A stretch of 9,400 bases of DNA from CAYUTA01 sp964447605 (GTDB lineage: Bacteria; Bacillota; Clostridia; Christensenellales; CAG-138), in contig CAYUTA010000079.1 of the NCBI GenBank assembly GCA_964447605.1, forward strand, positions 1-9,400, read 5' to 3'. The translations under genes and the position numbers were made by a program. Below, piece after piece: positions 1 to 7,532 of the stretch (position 1 is its first letter; the number at the start of each line of letters is the position of its first letter). Below the pieces are notes generated by a model. That model searched no databases, was not told where the DNA came from, and saw only the letters and a list, made by a program, of their open reading frames with translations.

Positions 1-188
1 GGAGAACTATTTCCCGCATATCGGGCGCGAGCTGGACGGCATGCAGGAGGTCGCGCAGGTAAAATCCCTGTCCGCGACCCAAAGCGGGACAAAATCCCTG
101 GACAGGTAGGGGTGAAAAGGTGCGCGCCTGCGTATTTCCCGGCGTTCATGCCCTCGCGGCTGACGATCTCAACGAAGTAATATTGCAT
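1..188 (-). CDS. Possible 5' part of a minus-strand gene running off the left edge (uncertain, frame disturbed)
   Basis: An ATG at 188-186 on the minus strand follows a good Shine-Dalgarno (GGAGAAG, complement of 197-203) with an 8-base spacer. A possible minus-strand promoter lies further upstream at 257-286. The frame begins MQYYFVEIVSREGMNAGKYA, which has the composition of real protein, and stays open to the window edge. After about residue 28 it crosses a repeated element at 61-106 and then becomes rich in Arg, Pro and Ala, as out-of-frame GC-rich DNA does. The next frame on the same strand then looks coding (FYLRDLLHAVQLAPDMREIV). The gene may therefore be frameshifted or interrupted by the repeat, or the left part may belong to a plus-strand gene. 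I do not recognise the family. Confidence 0.3.
   Translation of the reverse strand, partial: MQYYFVEIVSREGMNAGKYAGAHLFTPTCPGILSRFGSRTGILPARPPACRPARARYAGNSS
2..109 (+). CDS. Alternative: 3' end of an upstream plus-strand gene
   Basis: Frame 2 is open from the left edge to a TAG at 107-109. It starts ENYFPHIGRELDGMQEVAQV and has a strongly GC-rich third position over its first 20 codons, as expected for this genome. The last 15 or so codons come from the repeated element at 61-106, so the original stop may lie elsewhere. It shares its codon register with the coding-looking minus-strand frame, so only one of the two can be right. No family is recognisable from 35 residues. Confidence 0.25.
   Translation, partial: ENYFPHIGRELDGMQEVAQVKSLSATQSGTKSLDR
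61..106. repeat. Short repeated element with direct and inverted copies
   Basis: The ten bases AAAATCCCTG occur at 61-70 and again at 91-100, 30 bases apart. CCTGTCC (67-73) is inverted as GGACAGG (100-106), so the segment can fold into a stem-loop with a 26-base loop. The element coincides with the point where both candidate reading frames at the left edge lose coding character. It looks like a small interspersed repeat, but no other copy exists in this window to confirm that. Confidence 0.4.
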
Positions 189-256
189 GCCAACGGCTTC
201 TCCAGCAGAAAATGAACCTGGAGGGTTTGTAAAACAAGACTCCGCACGATTTTTTC

Positions 257-286
257 AGTATAGCGCAATCGTGACATTCCTGAAAA
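257..286 (-). promoter_or_regulatory. Possible divergent minus-strand promoter
   Basis: Read on the minus strand, TTTTCA (286-281) is followed after 18 bases by TATACT (262-257). The -10 is good and the -35 is weak (4 of 6). It would serve the minus-strand start at 188, leaving a leader of roughly 60 bases. Confidence 0.3.
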
Positions 287-302
287 CTTGGGATTATAGT
301 TA

Positions 303-331
303 TTAACAACAAGAACAAATTATGTTATACT
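303..331 (+). promoter_or_regulatory. Sigma-A type promoter of the RHH-clpB operon
   Basis: TTAACA (303-308) and TATACT (326-331) are separated by exactly 17 bases, and each differs from the consensus by one base. Transcription should start near 338, about 20 bases before the ATG at 357. The ribosome binding site AAGGGG (344-349) lies 7 bases before that ATG. An imperfect direct repeat, ATTATAGTTAT (293-303) and ATTATGTTAT (319-328), touches both promoter elements and could be an operator. I see no CIRCE element or CtsR-type heptamer repeat upstream. Confidence 0.65.
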
Positions 332-356
332 AAACACAAGGAAAAGGGGTGAAGCC

Positions 357-1004
357 ATGAATAAGAGCGTTTATTCCCTGGTACTGACCGACGATGTGGT
401 AACGGAGATCGACCGCATGGCGTATGAGCTCAACACCAGCCGGTCCAATATGGTCAATCAGGTGCTCGCCGAGTATGTCAGCTATACTACGCCTGAAAAA
501 CGGATGCGGCAGATCTTCGAGCGCATTGAAACCATGCTTGTGGGAAGCGATATGTTCCAGATGCTGCTGCAGCCGTCGGACTCCATGTTTTCGCTGCGCA
601 GCGCGCTGTCGTATAAGTATAATCCCACCATCCGCTACAGCGTGGAGCTATACCGCAACGACGAAACGATGCTCGGCGAACTGCGCGTTTCCGTCAGGAG
701 CCAGAACAGCACGCTGCACCTGACCATGCTGCAGTTTTTTAAGCTGTGGACGCGTATGGAACAGAGCTATGTAGGCCATACGGAATATGCCATCGAGGAC
801 GGGCGTTATACGCGTAAGCTCCGCATGCCGAAGGGCGGCGGGCCGGACGAAGCGGCGCTTGGCGAAGCGATTGCGGATTACATCGGCCTGTTCGACCGGG
901 CCATGAAAACCTATTTTGAAAACCTGACCAGTCCGTCATACGCAGTGGTCGCTGTGGAAAAGTTATATGCCGGCCACATGCGTGCGGACACAATCATCCT
1001 GTAA
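357..1004 (+). CDS. Ribbon-helix-helix domain protein with uncharacterised C-terminal domain
   Basis: This is a 215-residue soluble protein. Residues 5-43 fit a ribbon-helix-helix fold of the CopG/Arc type: a short strand (VYSLVLT), a helix (DDVVTEIDRMAYEL), the turn NTSRSN, and a second helix (MVNQVLAEYVSY). Such domains bind DNA as dimers through the strand. The remaining 170 or so residues are a mixed alpha/beta region I cannot assign, and the length far exceeds a simple CopG repressor (about 45-100 residues). The ATG at 357 has a good ribosome binding site. The stop lies 15 bases before clpB, so the two are almost certainly co-transcribed. A role as autorepressor of the operon is inferred from this position and the repeat around the promoter. 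Another possibility is an adaptor or accessory protein of ClpB. Confidence 0.75.
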   Translation: MNKSVYSLVLTDDVVTEIDRMAYELNTSRSNMVNQVLAEYVSYTTPEKRMRQIFERIETMLVGSDMFQMLLQPSDSMFSLRSALSYKYNPTIRYSVELYRNDETMLGELRVSVRSQNSTLHLTMLQFFKLWTRMEQSYVGHTEYAIEDGRYTRKLRMPKGGGPDEAALGEAIADYIGLFDRAMKTYFENLTSPSYAVVAVEKLYAGHMRADTIIL

Positions 1005-1019
1005 CGGGGAGGGAAGCAT

Positions 1020-3611
1020 ATGAACATCAATCAATTGACGCAAAAAAGCGTGGAAGCGGTACAGGCTGCGCAGGCCTGCGCCGTGGAGCACAATAATCCG
1101 CAGGTGCAGCAGGAGCACATGCTCTATGCGCTCGTCAGCCAGCAGGATGGGCTGATTGGCAGCCTGTTGACGGGCATGGGCTTGGATGCGCGCGCCGTTT
1201 TGCAGGCGGCAGAACAGGCGATTGCCGCGCTGCCGGCCATGAGCGGAGGCGGCGCGGAACAGGTCTATCTTTCGCGCGAACTGGACAATGCGCTCAACGA
1301 AGCGGAAAAACGCGCGGCCCAGATGGGGGACGAGTATATCTCCGTCGAACATCTCTTCCTGGGGCTGCTTCACCGGCCGTCGGGCGAGCTCAAGCGGCTG
1401 TTTGCACAGTTTGGCATCACGCCGAAAGCCTTTGACGAGCAGTTAAAATCCATCCGAGGCAACCGCAAGGTGGTGAACGACAACCCGGAAAGCACCTACG
1501 ATGTGCTGAAAAAATACGGCCAGGATCTGGTCGAACTGGCGCGCAATCAAAAGCTGGACCCGGTGATCGGCCGCGACGACGAAATCCGCGCGGTCATCCG
1601 GATTCTGTCGCGCAAGACCAAGAACAATCCGTGTTTGATCGGCGAGCCGGGCGTGGGCAAAACCGCGATTGCGGAGGGCCTCGCCATCCGCATTGTGCGC
1701 GGCGACGTGCCGGAAAACCTGAAGGAGCGCAAGGTATTTGCGCTGGATATGGGCGCGCTGGTCGCGGGCGCGAAGTTCCGCGGCGAATTTGAAGAGCGCC
1801 TGAAGGCCGTGCTCAACGAGGTCAAGGAATCCGACGGCAACATCATCCTGTTCATCGACGAACTGCACACCATCGTCGGCGCGGGGAAAACCGAGGGCGC
1901 GATGGATGCGGGCAATCTGCTAAAGCCCATGCTTGCGCGCGGCGAGCTGCACTGCATCGGCGCGACCACGCTCAACGAGTACCGCCAGTACATTGAAAAG
2001 GATGCGGCGCTCGAGCGGCGGTTCCAGCCCGTGCTGGTGGAGGAGCCGACGGTTGAGGACACCATCAGCATCCTGCGCGGGCTGAAAGAACGCTATGAGG
2101 TCTACCACGGCGTGAAGATTCTCGATTCCGCGCTCATTGCCGCGGCGACGCTTAGCAGCCGCTATATTACGGACCGCTTTTTGCCGGATAAGGCTATCGA
2201 CCTCGTTGACGAGGCGTGCGCGCTGATTAAGACCGAAATGGGCAGCATGCCGAGCGAACTGGACGGTATCAGCCGCAAGATCATGCAGCTTGAGATCGAG
2301 GAGGCTGCGCTGAAGAAGGAGACCGGTAAGCTCAGCCGCGGGCATCTGGATGAAATCGTCAGGGAGCTCGCCTCTCTGCGCGAGGAGTTTGCTCAGATGA
2401 AGGCCAAGTGGGAAAATGAGAAGCAGGCCATCGGCAAGGTCCAGCAGCTGCGCGAGGAAATCGAGCGTACGAATGCCGAAATCCAGCGCGCGGAGAGCGC
2501 ATATGACCTCAACAAGGCCGCCGAGTTGAAATACGGCAGGCTGCCGCAGCTTACCGGGGAGCTGGAGCGGGAAGAAAAGATAGCCGAAAGCCGTAATCAT
2601 GACAATACGTACCTGCGCGACCGTGTGACAGAAGAGGAGATTGCGCGCATTGTCGCCCGCTGGACGGGCATCCCCATCTCCCGGCTGATGGAGGGGGAGC
2701 GTGAAAAACTGCTGCGCCTGCCGGAGATTTTACATGGGCGCGTCATCGGCCAGGACGAAGCTGTGGAAAAGGTCAGCGATGCGATCCTGCGCTCGCGCGC
2801 GGGCATTCAGGATCCCAACCGGCCCATCGGATCGTTCCTGTTCCTGGGCCCAACCGGCGTGGGCAAGACGGAGCTAGCCAAGGCGTTGGCCGCCGCACTG
2901 TTTGACGATGAAAAGAGCATGGTGCGCATCGACATGTCCGAGTACATGGAAAAACACAGCGTTTCCCGCTTAATCGGCGCGCCTCCGGGCTATGTCGGCT
3001 ATGACGAGGGCGGACAGCTGACCGAGGCGATACGAAGAAAGCCCTATGCGGTGGTTCTGTTTGACGAGGTGGAAAAGGCGCATCCCGATGTGCTCAACGT
3101 GATGCTGCAGGTGCTCGACGACGGCCGGATCACCGATGGTCAGGGCAGGACGGTGGATTTTAAAAACACCATCATGATCCTGACGAGCAACCTTGGATCC
3201 GACCTGATCATGGAGGGGATCGATTTGGCCGGTCAGATCAGCGAATCCGCCCGCCAGGCGGTGCAGCAGTTGCTCAAGATACAGTTCCGGCCGGAATTTT
3301 TAAACCGGCTGGATGAAATTGTATTCTACCGCCCGCTGTCGCAGGAGAATCTGGTTGGCATCGTGGACCTGCTCGTTCAAGACCTGCAGAAGCGGATGGC
3401 CGCCAAACAGCTTTTTGTGGCGTTGACCGACGCGGCCAAGCGGCGCATTGTCGAGGCTGGAAGCGATGCGCTGTACGGCGCGCGGCCGCTCAAGCGATAC
3501 CTGCAATCGCATGTGGAAACGCTGCTTGCGCGTAAGATCATTGCAAGCAACCTTGCGCCGGACACCGTGCTCACCGTTGACTATGACGGCAGGGAGCTGT
3601 TCGTAAGATAA
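1020..3611 (+). CDS. clpB: ATP-dependent chaperone/disaggregase ClpB
   Basis: This is an 863-residue Hsp104/ClpB-family AAA+ protein, full length for the family. It extracts polypeptides from cytoplasmic aggregates together with DnaK. Residues 1-145 are the Clp N-domain. The first ATPase domain has Walker A GEPGVGKT (208-215) and Walker B LFIDE (D280, E281). A long charged coiled-coil middle domain spans about 405-525, which separates ClpB from ClpA and ClpX. The second ATPase domain has Walker A GPTGVGKT (610-617) and Walker B VVLFDE (D682, E683), followed by a C-terminal domain with the GARPLKR motif. I see no ClpP-docking loop of the IGF/IGL type, as expected for ClpB. The ATG at 1020 follows GGGGAGGG (1006-1013). 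ClpB in Bacillota is usually under CtsR or HrcA. Here it sits behind an RHH gene instead. Confidence 0.97.
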   Translation: MNINQLTQKSVEAVQAAQACAVEHNNPQVQQEHMLYALVSQQDGLIGSLLTGMGLDARAVLQAAEQAIAALPAMSGGGAEQVYLSRELDNALNEAEKRAAQMGDEYISVEHLFLGLLHRPSGELKRLFAQFGITPKAFDEQLKSIRGNRKVVNDNPESTYDVLKKYGQDLVELARNQKLDPVIGRDDEIRAVIRILSRKTKNNPCLIGEPGVGKTAIAEGLAIRIVRGDVPENLKERKVFALDMGALVAGAKFRGEFEERLKAVLNEVKESDGNIILFIDELHTIVGAGKTEGAMDAGNLLKPMLARGELHCIGATTLNEYRQYIEKDAALERRFQPVLVEEPTVEDTISILRGLKERYEVYHGVKILDSALIAAATLSSRYITDRFLPDKAIDLVDEACALIKTEMGSMPSELDGISRKIMQLEIEEAALKKETGKLSRGHLDEIVRELASLREEFAQMKAKWENEKQAIGKVQQLREEIERTNAEIQRAESAYDLNKAAELKYGRLPQLTGELEREEKIAESRNHDNTYLRDRVTEEEIARIVARWTGIPISRLMEGEREKLLRLPEILHGRVIGQDEAVEKVSDAILRSRAGIQDPNRPIGSFLFLGPTGVGKTELAKALAAALFDDEKSMVRIDMSEYMEKHSVSRLIGAPPGYVGYDEGGQLTEAIRRKPYAVVLFDEVEKAHPDVLNVMLQVLDDGRITDGQGRTVDFKNTIMILTSNLGSDLIMEGIDLAGQISESARQAVQQLLKIQFRPEFLNRLDEIVFYRPLSQENLVGIVDLLVQDLQKRMAAKQLFVALTDAAKRRIVEAGSDALYGARPLKRYLQSHVETLLARKIIASNLAPDTVLTVDYDGRELFVR

Positions 3612-3617
3612 TAATAG

Positions 3618-3635
3618 CCGCCACAAGGGTGGCGG
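3618..3635 (+). terminator. Short hairpin just after clpB
   Basis: CCGCCAC (3618-3624) and GTGGCGG (3629-3635) form a perfect 7-bp stem with a 4-base loop, beginning 7 bases after the clpB stop. It has no T-run of its own. It may protect the 3' end or assist the larger hairpin that follows. Confidence 0.4.
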
Positions 3636-3642
3636 ATACGGC

Positions 3643-3686
3643 AAGCGCCGGACAGGTTGAAAAGCAGCCGTCCGGCGCTTTGTTCA
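3643..3686 (+). terminator. Terminator-like hairpin of the RHH-clpB operon
   Basis: AAGCGCCGGAC (3643-3653) and GTCCGGCGCTT (3670-3680) form a perfect 11-bp stem with a 16-base loop, followed by TGTTC. The stem is strong, but the T-run is short, so termination may be partial. Confidence 0.6.
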
Positions 3687-3703
3687 CATGCTGTTCAAAA
3701 GGG

Positions 3704-3816
3704 TTAAGAAAACGTAAATTATTGTATATTTGCTTGCTTGTTATGCATGAGTTCGATACGATGTGACTAAATAAGTAGATGAGTTGGGTTTGAACCTGCG
3801 CGTAAACGGCTAAACT
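3704..3816 (+). promoter_or_regulatory. Probable promoter region of the surface protein-sortase operon
   Basis: The region between the clpB terminator and the start at 3872 is AT-rich at first and contains no gene. Two weak promoter candidates are visible. One is TATATT (3725-3730) with a poor -35 near 3702-3709. The other is TTGAAC (3790-3795) with TAAACT (3811-3816) and a short 15-base spacer. Neither is convincing. An inverted pair, TGCGCG (3797-3802) and CGCGCA (3837-3842), lies in the likely leader. I do not recognise a known riboswitch. Confidence 0.3.
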
Positions 3817-3871
3817 GAAGATGCGCATGCGAAAACCGCGCAAATATCTAGAATTCAGGGGGAGTTCAATT

Positions 3872-6694
3872 ATGAAGCATAAAGGACTACAAAGAGCTTT
3901 TGCGTTTGCGTTGACGCTGTTGCTGACACTTGGAAGCCTCGGCGGCTTTGGCTTGGAGCGCAGTGCAAAGGCGGAGGTTGACCCGGGCGTTACCGTTACG
4001 ATTACGCCAAGCGCCACCCCGTTGTTTATTGGCGACGCGGGCGTTACGCTAACGGCCGCCATCACCGGATTGGGCGACAGAACTGTAACGAACCATGCAT
4101 GGTCGTTTAAGACCGGCAGCACGGGCGCGTTCCAGCCAATCAGCGCAAGCACGGGCGCCACACATACCTTTGGCAGCGCGTTGTCAACGAGTTTCAACGG
4201 CTATGTATATCAGTGTGAGGTAACGCTGAGCGACGGCAGGACGCAAAGCGGCGTCTATACGCTGAGTGTGAACAAGAAACTGACGAAGATTGAAGTATCG
4301 ACCCCGCCGACGAAAACGACCTATACGGCCGGCGAGCGCTTTGATTCCGCCGGCATGGCGGTGACGGCTACCTATAATGACACACCGCCGACGACCGCCG
4401 ATGTGACCGGCTATACGGTCGATCCGAGCGGCGCGCTTGCAACGAGTCATACGAAGGTCACCGTCAGCTATCTGGAAAACGGCGTGACCAGGACGGCCGA
4501 ACAGGCAATCACGGTCAACGCCGCGCCGACGCCCGCATTTGTGGCGGCAACGGATATTGCGATGACCTCCACGAATACCGTTGCGGCGGGCGGTGAAATT
4601 ACGCTTGCGGCCACGGTTGCGCCGGAGAATGCGACAAATCAGGAGATTACCTGGGCCTTGAAGAGCGCGGGCACGGCGATTGGGTCGGCGGTTGATCCCG
4701 CTACGGGTAAATTCACCGCGGGCGGCACGGAGGGCACGGCGACCGTGACCGCGACCATTGCAAACGGCGCGACTGAGTCGACGGATTTCACCAAAGACTT
4801 TACGATCACGGTCAGCGCTGCTTTCATTCCCGTGACGAGCATCACGGGCGTACCGACCACAGCGGTCGTCGGTACCGATTTGACGTTGACCGGCACGGTT
4901 CTTCCTTCCGACGCGACGAACAAAAATATCAATGATTGGAGCATCGACAGCAGCAACACGCTCAACGGGGCAAGCATAGCCAATGGCAAGCTTGTGACCA
5001 CCACGGCGGGCACGGCGAAGGTCAAGGCGACCATTCCAAACGGCTTGGGAACGGGCTCGGATTATACGCAGGTATTTTCCATCACGGTCGCCGCGGCCGC
5101 GCCGACCATTGCCATCAGTGGCCAGCCGACCTCCAGCACAACGGTGGTAGAGGGCAACATCTCGGGTTCCCTGACCTGCGTGGCAACCGTCAGCAATGGC
5201 GCCACACCGGCGTACCAGTGGTATTCCCACACGGAGAAATCGACCACGGGCGGCACGGCCGTAGCCGGGGCGACGGCGAGCAGCTTTGCCATTCCGACGG
5301 GCCTGACCAATGCCGGCAGTCCATATTACTACTACTGCAAGGTGAGCGCGGCGGGCGCTGCCGATACGTTCTCCAACGTTGCAACGGTCACCGTCAGCGG
5401 GACCGGCTCCACCGTAACCGGCGTGACGGTCAGCCCGGCCACGGCGTCGCTTGCCAGGGGCAGCACAACGCAGGAGTTTCGCGCCGCGGTGACCGGCGCG
5501 AATACCCCGTCGCAGAATGTGACCTGGGAGCTTGCGACCGCCACCCAGACGAGCAGCGGCACGCAGCTCTATGTGCGGGCCGACGGCTCGGCGCGCCTGG
5601 AAATCGGCATGGACGAACCGAACACCACGCTTACCGTGCGTGCAAAATCAGAGCAGGACCCCTCCAAGTCCGGCACGGCGACGGTGACGGTGACGGGGCC
5701 CTACATCGTAATCAACTCCACCACCCCGGGCGACGTGACCGTGGTAAAGGGCAACAGCGTTAAGCTGACCTGCACCGCAACGGTAACGCCCGCCGGCACC
5801 GCTCCGACCTATGCGTGGTACGTGAAAAGCGGCAGCGCCTGGACGCCGATTGCAGGCGCCAATGGCAAGGACTATACGATTACGACCACGAACCTTGCGG
5901 TGGGAACCTATCAGTACTTCTGCCGTGTAAGCGCGGGATCGACGACGCTTGATTCGCGCCAGGCGACCGTTACGGTGAACAATGCGCCCACTTATCAGGT
6001 TACCTCCGGCGGCGGAAGCACCTTTACGCAGGGCAGCGGCGGCACGCTGAAGTTCACGGTCAACGCGGCGGCGAACCTGTTTGACCGCGTGGTTGTCGAC
6101 AACGTGACGCTGACGCAGGGCACGCATTATCAGATCGCCAGCGGCAGCACGATTGTCACGCTGCTCAACAGCTTCTTAAAAACCCTGTCCGTGGGTACGC
6201 ATACCCTGTATGTGTGGTTTAGCGATGGCGGCTATGCGATGGTGACGTTCGTAGTCAGCGGTCAGCCGTATGTCTGGAACCTGTACGCAAATATTACGCA
6301 GGGCAACCATGTGGAAACCACCTGGCTGGGCAAGGGAGAGAAGATGCGCCTGACACTATGGGTCAACAATCCCTCGTCCACCTATGTCAAGTGGCACTTT
6401 TCCAGCCGCCGGATCGGCCTGAGCAGCACGAGCACACAGCTGTATTACGACAACAATACCGGCTATTATGTGACGTGGATCGACGTAACGCCAAGGTACA
6501 ACGGCAACGTCTGGGTTTACGCTGAAAACAGCGGCAGGGCCACGGATAAGCACCACTTCACGGTGGTAGGCATGAACAATCTGCCCGCCACGGGTCAGGA
6601 CAGCCGCCCGATCTATATTCTGCTGGGTGTAAGCGCCCTGACGGCGGCGGCACTGGGGGCAATGTATGTCTATAAGAGAAGAAAAGCGCTTTAG
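3872..6694 (+). CDS. Secreted LPXTG wall-anchored protein with multiple Ig-like domains
   Basis: This is a 940-residue surface protein. The signal peptide has a basic start, a hydrophobic core at about 9-28 and probable cleavage after AKA (32-34). Ig-like domains then follow at about 36-135, 138-215 (Big_3 type, with YTAGERFDSAGMAVTATY), 225-315 and 320-408 (Big_2-like), 410-509, 512-607 and 608-702. An X2-like module (705-797) and a Trp- and Tyr-rich domain (about 798-900) come next. The C-terminus is a sorting signal: LPATG at 904-908, a hydrophobic stretch (913-934) and KRRKAL. Family knowledge predicts cleavage between T and G and attachment to peptidoglycan. The ATG at 3872 is chosen because AGGGGGAG (about 3857-3864) precedes it and the signal peptide begins there. 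An in-frame ATG at 3821 would put a charged tail before the signal. The likely role is adhesion or cell-surface structure. The ligand is unknown and no enzymatic domain is visible. Confidence 0.88.
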   Translation: MKHKGLQRAFAFALTLLLTLGSLGGFGLERSAKAEVDPGVTVTITPSATPLFIGDAGVTLTAAITGLGDRTVTNHAWSFKTGSTGAFQPISASTGATHTFGSALSTSFNGYVYQCEVTLSDGRTQSGVYTLSVNKKLTKIEVSTPPTKTTYTAGERFDSAGMAVTATYNDTPPTTADVTGYTVDPSGALATSHTKVTVSYLENGVTRTAEQAITVNAAPTPAFVAATDIAMTSTNTVAAGGEITLAATVAPENATNQEITWALKSAGTAIGSAVDPATGKFTAGGTEGTATVTATIANGATESTDFTKDFTITVSAAFIPVTSITGVPTTAVVGTDLTLTGTVLPSDATNKNINDWSIDSSNTLNGASIANGKLVTTTAGTAKVKATIPNGLGTGSDYTQVFSITVAAAAPTIAISGQPTSSTTVVEGNISGSLTCVATVSNGATPAYQWYSHTEKSTTGGTAVAGATASSFAIPTGLTNAGSPYYYYCKVSAAGAADTFSNVATVTVSGTGSTVTGVTVSPATASLARGSTTQEFRAAVTGANTPSQNVTWELATATQTSSGTQLYVRADGSARLEIGMDEPNTTLTVRAKSEQDPSKSGTATVTVTGPYIVINSTTPGDVTVVKGNSVKLTCTATVTPAGTAPTYAWYVKSGSAWTPIAGANGKDYTITTTNLAVGTYQYFCRVSAGSTTLDSRQATVTVNNAPTYQVTSGGGSTFTQGSGGTLKFTVNAAANLFDRVVVDNVTLTQGTHYQIASGSTIVTLLNSFLKTLSVGTHTLYVWFSDGGYAMVTFVVSGQPYVWNLYANITQGNHVETTWLGKGEKMRLTLWVNNPSSTYVKWHFSSRRIGLSSTSTQLYYDNNTGYYVTWIDVTPRYNGNVWVYAENSGRATDKHHFTVVGMNNLPATGQDSRPIYILLGVSALTAAALGAMYVYKRRKAL

Positions 6695-7472
6695 GCGCGG
6701 CAAGCGCTCCGGCGCGGGCGCGGGCAAACGCGTAAACCGGACGATCAGCGTCCTCTGGATTGCGCTTGGCTGCCTGCTTGCAACCGTTGTCGTGCTGGTC
6801 TACCTGCGGGATAAGGCGGGCGAGCAGGCGGGCTGGGCGGCCGACACGCTGCTCAACGCCTACGATGCGGCAACGCCTGGGCCTGAGGAAACGCCGGGCG
6901 AGCCGCTGCCAACGCTCTCCCCGCTGGACGCGGCCGCAGAGGTCAACGCCACCTATCTGCACGGCGACGACGACGGCGAACTGATGACGGACGGCCCCTA
7001 TGAGCAGCCAGACGCGCCGGAGATGGATAAACAGGAGCTGCAGGAATTGATTGATTCTATTGCATCCTCGGTTGGTGAAGACGGCGTAATCGGCGTGCTG
7101 AGTATCCCTGAGATCGAGATCAAGCTGCCCATCATCGGAAAATGGTCGAGCAAGCTGCTCAAGGTATCGATCTGCCGCTATCAGGGCGGGGAGCCGAATG
7201 CGCCGGGCAATCTGGTGGTGATCGGGCATAACTATAAAAACGGCTCGCATTTTGGCCGCCTGAAGAACCTTGAAGTGGGCGACGAGTTGTTCCTGTCCGG
7301 CATGGACGGTACGCAAAAGCGTTATGTCGTCTATGAAATCGAAACGGTGAAGCCGGACGATTTCAGCGCGCTCGAGCCCTACCGCGGCGAGTGCGGCCTG
7401 ACGCTGATGACCTGCTATAAGGACGGTACGGACCGCCTGTTCGTCCGCTGTGAGCAGGTAAACGAAACATAA
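6666..7472 (+). CDS. Sortase (class not assigned), partner of the LPATG protein
   Basis: This is a 268-residue membrane-anchored cysteine transpeptidase. A very basic N-terminus (1-25) precedes one membrane segment (27-47, VLWIALGCLLATVVVLVYL), giving a cytoplasm-in topology. An acidic, proline-containing linker (about 50-130) leads to the sortase domain (about 142-266). Catalytic residues are visible: His188 in VVIGHNYKNG, Cys250 in TLMTC, and Arg257 in DRLFV, seven residues after the Cys. The ATG at 6666 lies inside the end of the upstream gene, a 29-base overlap. GGGGG (6655-6659) sits 6 bases before it, which implies translational coupling. The overlap makes the LPATG protein its natural substrate. 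The class (B, D or other) cannot be settled by eye. A housekeeping sortase may exist elsewhere in the genome. Confidence 0.92.
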   Translation: MSIREEKRFRRGKRSGAGAGKRVNRTISVLWIALGCLLATVVVLVYLRDKAGEQAGWAADTLLNAYDAATPGPEETPGEPLPTLSPLDAAAEVNATYLHGDDDGELMTDGPYEQPDAPEMDKQELQELIDSIASSVGEDGVIGVLSIPEIEIKLPIIGKWSSKLLKVSICRYQGGEPNAPGNLVVIGHNYKNGSHFGRLKNLEVGDELFLSGMDGTQKRYVVYEIETVKPDDFSALEPYRGECGLTLMTCYKDGTDRLFVRCEQVNET

Positions 7473-7490
7473 CCTCTATATGCGATATCG

Positions 7491-7528
7491 GTTTAGGCCT
7501 GTGCAATTTTGCACGGGCCTAAACTTTG
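7491..7528 (+). terminator. Strong hairpin terminator after the sortase gene
   Basis: GTTTAGGCC (7491-7499) pairs with GGCCTAAAC (7516-7524). The stem continues through a T-G wobble and then GTGCA/TGCAC (7501-7505 with 7510-7514), closing a 4-base ATTT loop. The total is a 15-bp stem starting 18 bases after the sortase stop. Only three T follow. The stem is nearly symmetrical, so it could act on both strands. Confidence 0.65.
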
Positions 7529-7532
7529 GGTC

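Noticed and set aside
963..2600. Several minus-strand open frames opposite clpB
   Set aside because: They mirror a highly conserved, unambiguous clpB and have no start signals.
3821..3871. Upstream in-frame ATG for the surface protein
   Set aside because: It would add 17 charged residues before the signal peptide and lacks a ribosome binding site, while the ATG at 3872 has one.
4184..5230. Long minus-strand open frame (348 codons) opposite the surface protein gene
   Set aside because: The product is extremely Arg- and Gly-rich, the mirror of Thr-, Ala- and Val-rich codons on the plus strand. The plus strand has a signal peptide, domains and an LPATG anchor.
4936..5763. Plus-strand alternative frame within the surface protein gene
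   Set aside because: It is His-, Arg- and Gln-rich with no start signal, a shadow of the repetitive GC-rich coding sequence.
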